From Wurfbainia villosa (taxonomy: Eukaryota; Streptophyta; Magnoliopsida; Zingiberales; Zingiberaceae), in contig CM045992.1 of the NCBI GenBank assembly GCA_025175895.1, positions 91,926,800 through 91,990,799 on the forward strand: DNA of 64,000 nucleotides, written 5' to 3'. Numbering within the stretch: the stretch's first letter is position 1; each line of letters opens with the position of its first letter. Made by a program: the position numbers and the translations under genes. Below, piece by piece: positions 56,978 to 64,000 of this stretch. The notes beneath the pieces were generated by a model. It saw only the letters and a program-made list of their open reading frames with translations, was not told the DNA's origin and made no database searches.

Positions 56978-58098
56978 TGTTGGTGCAGGGGCACCTAAGT
57001 CGAACCTGTATTTTGATTATGGCAAAAGACGCAAAGTCAAGGATATATCATTATCTCACGAGATGAATCGAGTGTGCAAAAAAGTGCTAAAGCTGAAGCT
57101 GAAGGCTAGCGACACCCAGAGGAAGCTGCAGTGGTCGGGTGACACTCGAGTGACTTCGGAGGGAGTCGAAGGAATCGAGTGGAAGGCCAAAAGCGAAAGC
57201 GACGCAGTAAGTATCAAGGTAAGCTCGTGTGTGTGAGCGTAAGTGAGGTCGTATCCTCCTTACGGGGATGGTCTTAAGCATAGATCTGACCAAAGACATC
57301 CCATCGATGGTCTAGGTCGAGATCGGACGGTCGACGACCGTCGAAATTATATTTTTGTTGAGCTAACTTTGACTTGCAGCAAGCATCAGTCGACTGCCAA
57401 CTTGGAGGACTCGACTGCTGTCAATTAGTCGACTGCCGGAGTTCAGCACTCGACTGATGCTTCCATCAGTCGACTAATGATGGCCTTCAGTTGACTGATA
57501 GTCAATGATCAGCCTCGAGGAGTCAAGGCTTATCACCTCTTTTCAAGGAGGTTTTGTGCCCATTTGTGATTGGTTGAAGACCCATTCGATGAGGGGCTCA
57601 AAGGCTATAAAAGGAGGGCTTGTCCTAGGGTTTCTCATCAATTAAAAAGCTTCCAAGTGCTTCCGGTACGCTACTAGTCTCCGACATTCCTACGAAGAAG
57701 CTCTGCAGACACGACGACTAGGGTTTCATCTTTCCATCTACGAGTCATCGGTATAATCTAAGTTTAATTCAATTCTGTACTTCTTTTTATTTTGGTTTTA
57801 TCGTAACGAGAAGAGGGGGAGTGTCCTTCTATCTCGAGTCTCTTTCGTGGTTTTTGTATCCGATTAACTTCTACCTCCAACGAGAAGGAGTTCATTAGTG
57901 ATTTGCCCTCCGTGTGTGATCAAGGATCACTAGGGCCTTGGAGTAGTAGCCGAAGGCTACGAACCAAGTAAAAAATCTACTTGTCTCTTTTCTTTTTTAT
58001 TTATCTTTCCGTTGCATATAAGTGTTTTGAAACGAATTCGTACGAAAAAGTTTTATCGCTATTCACCCCCCCCTCTAGCGATCCGCTTCGATCCAACA
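56978..58098 (+). mobile_element. Element H 3' LTR
   Basis: 1121 bp, close to the 5' LTR. It has an extra block in the palindrome island (about 57395-57420, CAACTTGGAGGACTCGACTG) that largely explains the 22-bp difference. Followed by AATAG and G's gag. Confidence 0.92.
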
Positions 58099-58103
58099 AA
58101 TAG

Positions 58104-58466
58104 AAGGTCGCGCTTACATACCTTGGCTTCATCGGTCCCTTCGTGTAGCTCCACTAGCTTTGTCCATAGGTCCTTTGCGCTGATGAAGGGGCCGACGCGA
58201 TTTAACTCCTCCTTGGACAAGCCGCATTGGAGGATTTGTGTTGCCTTGGCATCGGCTTCGACTTGTCGTTTTGTCGCAATGGTCCATTGATCATAACCCA
58301 AGAATTCACCCACTTCGTTAGTCAGAAGTGTGAAACCCGTTTGGATTATGATCCACATCTCGATTTGGGTTTTGAGAAAGCATTCCATCCGACCTTTCCA
58401 GTAACGGAAATCATCTCCGTTGTAAAACAGAGGTCGAACAGTGCTAAAACCCTCGAGATGGGCCAT
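58104..58466 (-). pseudogene. Element G gag, N-terminal part
   Basis: ATG 58466 opens MAHLEGFSTVRPLFYNGDDF and RYWKGRMECFLK; LQCGLSKEELNRVGPFISAKDLWTKLVELHEG completes the first part of the copia Gag domain. The frame is open until the H insertion at 58103 and continues at 52747. The start is chosen because MAHLEG aligns with MTHIEG of H and MALQEG of C. Between the start and the PBS (58659) lies about 190 bp of untranslated leader. Confidence 0.9.
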
Positions 58467-58658
58467 TGGAACAAAAAAAAACAAGGAGACTAAAACGAAA
58501 ACCTAGCAACGACAAAAACACACGAAAGTACCAAGACTTGCGTCTTGGATTAGTAGTGCGGAAGAAAATCTAACAAAAAGAGATAAAACATAATTAAAAG
58601 AATAAAAAAATCTGTAAAATGGCTAGATTGGTGGTTTCACCAAATCTTAGCAACCCCG

Positions 58659-58670
58659 GCTCTGATACCA
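58659..58670 (-). promoter_or_regulatory. Element G primer-binding site
   Basis: Element-sense TGGTATCAGAGC, two bases from the LTR border (58673). Confidence 0.92.
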
Positions 58671-58672
58671 AT

Positions 58673-59774
58673 TGTTGGATCGATTTGAAACGCTAGAGGG
58701 GGGTGAATAGCGTTAAAACTTTTTTTTTTCGTTCGTTTAAAAACCGAGTAGATAATTAATTTGCAGCGGAAAAGATAAGCAATATAAAGAGAAGACAAAT
58801 ATTTTACTTGGTTCGTAGCCTTCGGCTACTACTCCAAGGCCCTAGTGGTCCTTGACCACGTACGGAGGGAAAAACACTAAACGGACTCCTCCTCGTTGGA
58901 GGTAGGAGTTAATCGATACAAGAAAGAACAAAACTTGAGGTAGAGGGACACTCCCCCTCTCCTCGTTTATGATAAAAGCTCCGAAACAAGTAAATAAACA
59001 ACTGATATGCTAATACTGACGTACAAAAAATAAAGAAAATTAAACCTAGACGTCGGAGAAGAAAGACTTCGTTGTCGGAGAGTTGTAGCTTTGCGGAGGC
59101 TTTTGGAAGCTTGGAATTGATGAAGAAACCCTAGGATTGACCCTCCTTTTATAGCCTTTGAGCCCCTTTTCGAGAGGAACCCTAGCCAATCACAATTGAG
59201 CACCAATCTCCTTGAAATGAGGTGATAAGCCTTGATTCCTCGAAGCTGATCATTGACCATCAGTCGACTGATGGCCATCATCACCGATCGATGGCGACAT
59301 CACGAGTCCGACCTCCGATCGACTAATTGACGGCAATGAGTCCTCCAAGCCGGGCAAATGATCGATGCTTGCTGCAAGTCAAAGTTAGCTCAAAGAAAAC
59401 ATTATTTCGACGACCTTCGACCATCCGATCTCGACCTAGACCATCGATGGGATGTCTTTGGTCGGATCTATGCTTAAGACCATCCCCGTAAGGAGGATAC
59501 GACCTCACTTACTCTCGCACACACGAGCTTACCTCGATACTTACCATGTCGCTTTTGCTTCTGGCCTTCCACTCGATTCCTTCGGCTCCCTCCGAAGTCA
59601 CTCGAGTGTCGCCCGACCACCGCGGCTTCCTCCGGGTGTCGCTAGCCTTCAGCTCTAGCTATAGCAATCTTCTGCACACTCGATTCAGCTCGTGAGATAA
59701 TGACATGAGCTTAACTTTGTATCGTTTGCTATAATCAAAACTCAGGTTCGACTTAAGTGCCTACTGCACCAACA
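58673..59774 (-). mobile_element. Element G 5' LTR
   Basis: 1102 bp, TGTTGGATCGATTTG to CACCAACA, with TTATT following. Its palindrome island (59235-59370) differs strongly from the 3' LTR copy: for example GGGCAAATGATCGATGCTTG here against TGGCAGTCGACTGATGCTTG at 46400. Confidence 0.92.
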
Positions 59775-59779
59775 TTATT

Positions 59780-60220
59780 AAGGGTGAAAATCCATTGGAT
59801 ATGGATTAGGAGAGGTGTTAGGATTATGTATCAAATTTAAGGCTGAAAAGTTCATGTTTGAACTTTAGACCTTATTTTTGATGGTTTAGAGTTCCTATTG
59901 GCTTAGGAACTTTCCAAGGACATTGTTGGTGCAATGGTCAAGGGGGAGCTAGCCTTTAGGGGGAGGTATCCATCATGGGATGATGGATGGTATTTTTCCT
60001 CATGCGGGGGAAAATGGGATTTTGAGATACCCAATTTGGAAATTAGGAGAGTGTGTAGGATTGCCTCTCTTGAGTGATGTGGGACTTATCACTAGGAAGA
60101 TGGTAGGCATCCTAGGTATTTTTGGACCAAGGGAGAGATTATAAGATCTCATTGGGATATGAGACATTGACCTCCTTGGAGAGAACCTTTTTGATGTTAG
60201 TCAAAAAGGGGGAGAACTTA
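59780..60220 (+). other. Element F 3' non-coding region, second part
   Basis: Continues F after G (AAGGGTGAAAATCCATTGG), matching A/B non-coding sequence in the opposite direction, up to GTCAAAAAGGGGGAGAAC. The terminal part and 3' LTR are missing. No gene. Confidence 0.82.
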
Positions 60221-60231
60221 TTGGGAGAATG

Positions 60232-60633
60232 ACGTCAATTTCCAACACTCCGTGCCTACTTCAAACTCTTCAAAAGTGTCGGTATAATTTAGCTTGTATT
60301 CTTTCTATTCATATTCGCTTGTTGTACTTAATTTCAAGAGAAGATAGAGTGTTACCTTTCTCTCATTTTTGTAAAAAGCGAATTCCTCCAAAGTCAAGAG
60401 TTCTCGAATCAAAGGGTACTATAGTGATTGCTCGTTGAGGTAGCTCTAGGAAGAGCTACATGCCTTGGAGTAGCAACCCAGTTAGGATTGTGAACCAAGT
60501 AAATTGATTGTGTCTAAATTTCATTTAATTTCCGCTGCATACTCATATTTGAAAATATAAAATAAGCTTTAAAATTAAAGAAAATTATAAACTCCGAGAT
60601 TCACCCCCTCTCTCGAAATATTGCGATCCTACA
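60232..60633 (+). mobile_element. Element E 3' LTR, right part
   Basis: From about TTTCCAACACTCCGTGCC it follows E's 5' LTR from about 37712 to the end (GCGATCCTACA). ORFs here are LTR shadows. Followed by the CACTC duplication at 60634-60638. Confidence 0.87.
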
Positions 60634-60897
60634 CACTCAACGGACACTTGATCATTCAATCGCCATAATAGTGATCATCTTATACCAATGATCATTTAAG
60701 CCAACAATGATCGCTCCAAGTAAATAGTCAACTCAAAAAGCTTCTGTGCTCGTGTCCACTTAAACCAGTCAACTATCCATCCATGGCAGTTGACTGCTAA
60801 TGACCAGTCGACTGAAATACCACACCAGTCGACTCCTAGAGCTATAGTTAGCAGTTGACTTACACTTGACTACTTGACCAATCGTGTCAAGTCTCGG
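60634..60897 (-). mobile_element. I: D-like LTR, right part
   Basis: CAGTTGACTG, CAGTCGACTG and related sites continue the U3-like palindrome cluster begun at 36730-36780. The end is unclear; the style changes at the poly-A run near 60897. No matching end duplication was found. Confidence 0.55.
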
Positions 60898-60939
60898 AAA
60901 AAAAAATATAAATAAATAAATACACGGGCGAAAATCATC

Positions 60940-61124
60940 GAAAAAGGGGGATAAAATTCGGGGTCTATTTACACCCTAAATAATCACCGTGAGAGGCATG
61001 AAAGGGAAAAACCCTAAACCCCAACTAACCGGCCGAACCCCTATATATATTTTCCTTTTTCTTTTTTTCTTTTGCCCATTTCTTTTCGTTCGTGCAACCC
61101 GACTCCGCCCGCGAGCCGCCGCAG
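60940..61124 (+). promoter_or_regulatory. Candidate host promoter and 5' UTR
   Basis: AAAAACCCTAAACCCC near 61004-61020 contains the telo-box type AAACCCTAA, followed by a TATATATATTTT box (61043-61054), a pyrimidine-rich stretch and a GC-rich leader ending GCCGCCGCAG. Telo-boxes near TATA boxes are typical of plant translation and ribosome-related genes (established). Composition is unlike the retrotransposon DNA on either side. Confidence 0.45.
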
Positions 61125-61204
61125 ATGATGAAAGAGGCGATCCCTGCTGCCGGAGTCGACGCCAAGCTGCCGGAGCAACACGACCCTCCTCCTTCCTCTT
61201 CCCG
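61125..61204 (+). CDS. Candidate first exon of a host gene (product unknown)
   Basis: ATG ATG after GCCGCCGCAG opens a GC-rich, 26-codon reading (starts MMKEAIPAAGVDAK, ends PPPSSS plus two bases) to a consensus splice donor, CG/GTGAGT at 61205. The second ATG (61128) could equally be the start. I do not recognise the protein. The remaining exons are not visible; the following sequence is AT-rich and intron-like and is cut by element M at 61954. A competing reading, the 101-codon ORF 60989-61294, starts upstream of the TATA box and reads through the donor, so I disfavour it. If the model is right, M sits in the first intron of a gene continuing beyond the window. Confidence 0.4.
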
Positions 61205-61921
61205 GTGAGTAATCTTTGGCTAGAGTTGTCGAGGGCGGTGAATCCAGCAGCTTCTCATAGGGACGGTCGTGGCGAGTTGGAGTCGGGGTGTTAAGGAGTG
61301 AAGCTCGTCGGTGAGGGGGGGGGGATTTCCCGATTAGGTTCTAACAGGCGTCCGCAGTGGATTACCGGTGTTGTTGGGGTCCTAATGAATTGAGTGAACC
61401 GAATGATGTACATGAGGATTAAATCTTCAATTAATAGCCAGATAAATGTTTAATAGAGGTAAGGGGTAGTTTGTTGGAAATGAATCAGCATGCTAGGATG
61501 GATAGAAAAGTTAGTATGTATATGAGCTTTATGTCTGTAGATGCTTCCTGTTATATGTGTTCTCAGCCAGCATGTTTAGTTAATCCTTTATAAGATCTTT
61601 TTGTTTTTAATGTTGTAAATGATTTATAATATGTGATAAATATCGTCTACCTGTGTATGAGGTTAGATGCTATATATATATATGAGTAATTACCATCTAC
61701 CTGTGTATGAGGTTAGATGCTATATGTATGTGTGTGTAATTACCATCTACCTGTGTATGAGGTTAGATGCTATATATAAATATATATATTTGTTCACCAA
61801 TGATGTTTAATGTTCTTATTTTCTTTAGCTAAAATGTTCATCAGATCCTTCTTATGCTTCGATGTTATGTGAATAAGTTATGTTAACATCTACCTGTGTA
61901 TGAGGTTAGATGCTATATATA

Positions 61922-61953
<32 letters not shown>
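61205..61953 (+). other. Intron-like AT-rich sequence
   Basis: Starts with the donor GTGAGTAATC. A G-run (GAGGGGGGGGG, about 61312) and T-rich stretches follow. It holds the hairpin repeats at 61643-61925 and a (TA)n microsatellite at 61925-61953 in which M is inserted. No ORF. Confidence 0.45.
61643..61925 (+). repeat. Hairpin repeats CATCTACCT...AGGTTAGATG, four copies
   Basis: CATCTACCTGTGTATG followed by AGGTTAGATGC occurs near 61644 (first base variant CGTC), 61694, 61744 and 61887, each followed by a TATATA run. The first three are at exact 50-bp spacing; the fourth is after about 91 bp of other sequence. The arms pair with one bulge and a 7-nt loop. Confidence 0.85.
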
Positions 61954-61957
<4 letters not shown>

Positions 61958-63056
61958 AGGGCAATCTCTTGCCGTGATATGGTTTTGATGGTGTGGCAAA
62001 GGGTTTAAGTTAGTTTGATATGTTGATGTGATATGTGCGTTGAAGTCGTGCAGGACTTAGTAATTCACACATGGAGCCGTGGCAAGTTTCACATCTCATG
62101 ACTCGTGCCTTGAGTCGGTGAAGGATAGCTTTGTGGAAGCCGTGCGCTTGGAGCATCCGAGGGACCGCCGGATGAGAAGCTTGGAGTGAAGCCGGAGGAA
62201 GTAGACTTCGAGGCAAGAGACGCGAAGGAGCATTGCAGAGCCGCGGCGCTGATGTCGCGAGGGCGTGAACGAAGAGAACCAAGGCGAGGGACTCGAGAAA
62301 TGAGAGAGCGATTGTAACCCGGAAGGGTAGCTCTTAGGTGAAACCGCCATTTGGCCAAGTGTCGGATGGGTTTTTCAGACACGCCATATGTCATGGCGAT
62401 CGCTCAGTCGAGTGAGTTCGACCGTATGATCGACCGATTTGGAGGTGCCGCCATCGCGGCGCCAAGACATCGCCGACCGAAGGCGCAATGATCGTCAATA
62501 AGGGTTCGACATTCGACCGAACAAGGCCGATTGAGGGAAGAGATCGATGAGGTCCATCGCCGACCGCCAAGAGTTCCGCGACTACAACGGTCGGGATCCG
62601 ACGCGTGTTCGGAGGCCGATTCATGATCGCCAAGGGCGGCATCGATGGCGCAAACGGAAGAAGTTATCTCTATAAAAAAGAGGGTGTAAGCCTTTGAGAG
62701 GCTAATGCTCATACTCCAAACAATCTTCCTAGTGCCCCAGCTCTAAACTCTTCTTACTTGTCTTTACTTCAATCCTATTGTAAGAAGAGTGATCTTGTAA
62801 AGGTTACCTCCACCTAGCTTTGAAAAGGAGAGACCGATAGTGATTGGTTTTGGCGGAGTGATTCACCGTGGATGAATCGGACCGTGGATTAGCGGCGAGC
62901 CGTGAACCACGTTATACCTTCGGTTAAGCTTTTATTGTTTGTCTTTGCTTTGTATTTGTATATTCGCTTGCGCTAATCTTTGTAGACGAACAATTTACGA
63001 CGCCCAACGATTTAGAGGGCTATTCACCCCCTCTAGCCCCATATCGATCCCCTACA
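61954..63056 (+). mobile_element. Element M 5' LTR
   Basis: 1103 bp, TGTTAGGGCAATC to GATCCCCTACA. The palindrome island at 62398-62640 is mostly decayed (GATCG, CGACCGA) with few intact CAGTCGA sites. TATA box TATAAAAAAG at 62671. U5 motif TATTCACCCCCTCTAGCC. Confidence 0.9.
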
Positions 63057-63058
63057 AG

Positions 63059-63069
63059 TGGTATCGAGC
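63059..63069 (+). promoter_or_regulatory. Element M primer-binding site (1-nt deletion)
   Basis: TGGTATCGAGC lacks the A of TGGTATCAGAGC. Confidence 0.85.
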
Positions 63070-63136
63070 CAAGGAAAGCTTGTCAGGACTAACCGCGAAC
63101 AAGCTGCTTCGTTTCAGTTACGTATTGCTAAAATAG

Positions 63137-64000
63137 TGGTGGAAGCGACATGGAGTATGGAGGTATTCTTGAAAGCAGATTTTTGACATTATGATTAAGC
63201 TGATAAGTGGAAGAAAATCCGGTTTCGTTTTGCCTAGGGATGAAGAAGGGAAACCAATCGAAAAATCACGATGGACTAAGAAGCAAAGAGAGGAGCACCT
63301 TGCGAACTCAAAGGCAAAACATCATCTTTTCAATGTGCTCCCCCAACAAGAAATCAACCGAATAGGAGAATGCCTAAGCGCCAAGGAGATGTGGGAGAAG
63401 CTAATTGAGCTTCATGAAGGCACATCCGAGGTAAAGCTAGCAAGGAGAGATCTCCTCCACTCCCAACTATCCAACATCAAATTAGAAAAGGGAGAAAAGG
63501 TAATTTCTTTGCATTCTAGATTCAAAGAAATTTTAAATGGACTAACAAGTGTAGGGGAGAAGCTATCAAACCGGGATATGGTAATGAAGGCCATAGATGC
63601 CTTTCCCCGGTCCTCAAAGTGGAGCTCCATGGTGGACTCATTCTATATCTCAAAGAATTTAGAAGTGAGCACCTTGGAGGAGTTCTTCTCAACAATGGAA
63701 CTCCACGAAACAAGGCTTGAGGGAATACAAGAGGAGTAGCATTGTTGGCAAATAAGGGGAAGAAGAAGATGGAAATCCCCTCCTCCTCCGATGACGAAGC
63801 GTCTTCCTCCTCCTCCATGGATAGCACTGAAGAAGCCTATATGGTAAGGAGGGTAAGACGTGCATTTAAGAATTTTAGATTTGATAAATCTAATGATAGG
63901 ATGAGAAGACCAAGGGGGAAGGTCATATGCTACAATTGCCAAGGAGAAGGGCACATAAGGGACAATTGTCCTCTCCTAAACAAGGGCAAGGAAGAAAGGA
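63137..64000 (+). pseudogene. Element M gag
   Basis: Same family as D's gag. The N-terminus is eroded: D's start and about 20 codons are missing and the first traces (TGGAGGTATTCTTGAA) align with D's MEVFF. An open frame from 63191 reads GFVLPRDEEGKPIEKSRWTKKQREE, FNVLPQQEINRIGECLSAKEMWEKL and AFPRSSKWSSMVDSFY. It hits TAG at 63737 through a small frameshift after GIQEE. Another frame then continues (GVALLANKGKKKMEIPSSS) to the complete zinc knuckle CYNCQGEGHIRDNC (about 63930-63971) and off the window. Confidence 0.88.

Larger units (their letters stand above)
52753..58098 (+). mobile_element. H: gag-only derivative of the G family, inserted in G's gag
   Basis: 5' LTR 52753-53851, gag 54330-55861, spacer, polypurine tract 56964-56977, 3' LTR 56978-58098, duplication AATAG. 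LTR, gag and the gag-pol spacer resemble G closely (both LTRs start TGTTGGTGCAG and contain GGCACCTAAGTCGAACCTG), but all of pol is gone. The PBS region reads ATAGAGTAAGGGCGCTC where E has TTGGTATCAGAGCGAGAGC, so the PBS is deleted. Confidence 0.9.
45852..59774 (-). mobile_element. G: degraded autonomous SIRE-like element, host of H
   Basis: Minus-strand element: 5' LTR 58673-59774, PBS 58659-58670, gag (split by H), gag-pol spacer, pol 50891 down to about 47818, 3' non-coding region, polypurine tract 46820-46833, 3' LTR 45852-46819. TTATT flanks both ends. Pol and gag carry several stops and active-site changes, so G is inactive. Confidence 0.92.
41284..60220 (+). mobile_element. F: gag-only element in E's 3' LTR, 3' end deleted
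   Basis: 5' LTR 41284-42763, PBS with one mismatch, broken gag, and a non-coding 3' region related to A and B (44566-45851 and 59775-60220). It is interrupted by G. The sequence stops after TCAAAAAGGGGGAGAAC near 60216, before the final polypurine tract and 3' LTR, and E's LTR follows. F is therefore a truncated member of the A/B family group, in the opposite orientation. Confidence 0.85.
36832..60633 (+). mobile_element. E: gag-remnant element, host of F, G and H
   Basis: 5' LTR 36832-38115, PBS 38118-38129, degraded gag pieces, AT-rich arrays, polypurine tract 40691-40704, 3' LTR 40705-41283 plus 60232-60633. The duplication CACTC is at 36827-36831 and 60634-60638. The 5' LTR starts TATTGATG where the 3' LTR has TGTTGATG, a mutated terminus. 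There is no pol. F sits in the 3' LTR; about 280 bp of that LTR (equivalent to 37424-37706) is missing at the right junction. Confidence 0.87.
61954..64000 (+). mobile_element. M: second D-family element, 5' part (runs off right edge)
   Basis: LTR 61954-63056, PBS with one base missing, broken gag. The LTR matches D's fragments in opposite orientation (CCCGGAAGGGTAGCTCTTAGG near 62320, GGCAATCTCTTGCCG near 61960). It is inserted in the (TA)n tract, so its duplication cannot be read. The 3' end is outside the window. Confidence 0.9.

Noticed and set aside
60989..61294. 101-codon ORF at the candidate host promoter
   Set aside because: Begins upstream of the TATA-like box and crosses a consensus donor; GC-rich low-complexity translation. 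The short exon model is more plausible.

Overview
This is plant nuclear DNA, and almost all of it is a nest of LTR retrotransposons of the Ty1/copia superfamily. I infer a large-genome angiosperm, perhaps a monocot because one element resembles the grass Angela/BARE type; the species cannot be named from sequence alone. There are no bacterial-type genes, no tRNA or rRNA genes and no CRISPR. The only candidate host gene is a promoter plus first exon near 60.95-61.2 kb.

Left stack (1-35.6 kb). An old LTR remnant (N, 35440-35610, minus) flanks a SIRE-like copia element D (minus; gag at the left edge, LTR from 4112). D's gag is interrupted by LTR-only insertion L (535-3024, duplication CCCAA). 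D's LTR is interrupted by the nearly complete SIRE-like element C (plus, 5027-34977). C's 5' LTR is interrupted by a tandem complex A/B (minus, 5225-26727, duplication CAAGC) with the layout LTR-gag region-LTR-gag region-LTR. Copy A is interrupted by a full-length Angela-like element K (plus, 8749-17804, duplication TTAAC). The homologous spot in copy B (around 23190) is still the empty site.

Right stack (35.9-60.9 kb). Remnant J (plus) is followed by LTR I (minus), and the deeper nesting is inferred from interrupted sequences: I holds E (plus, duplication CACTC), E's 3' LTR holds F (plus, gag-only), F holds G (minus, degraded autonomous element, duplication TTATT), and G's gag holds H (plus, gag-only relative of G, duplication AATAG). 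A deletion later removed the 3' end of F and part of E's LTR.

Right edge. A candidate host promoter, first exon and intron (60.9-61.95 kb) contains hairpin-forming repeats. Then comes another D-family element M (plus, LTR 61954-63056, gag running off the window).

How the parts relate. C, D, G, K and M are of autonomous type: C and G show protease, integrase, reverse transcriptase and RNase H, K shows all of these in fragments, and only gag of D and M is visible here. A, B, F, H and E encode only Gag or Gag remnants with PBS, polypurine tract and LTRs (TR-GAG-like), so they would need enzymes supplied in trans. The SIRE-like families share three non-coding features worth attention: a hairpin with arms CATCTCAC/GTGAGATG next to or in place of pol, a cluster of CAGTCGACTG palindromes just upstream of the TATA box, and a minisatellite of AAGTCCAAG/CTTGGCA blocks in several LTRs.
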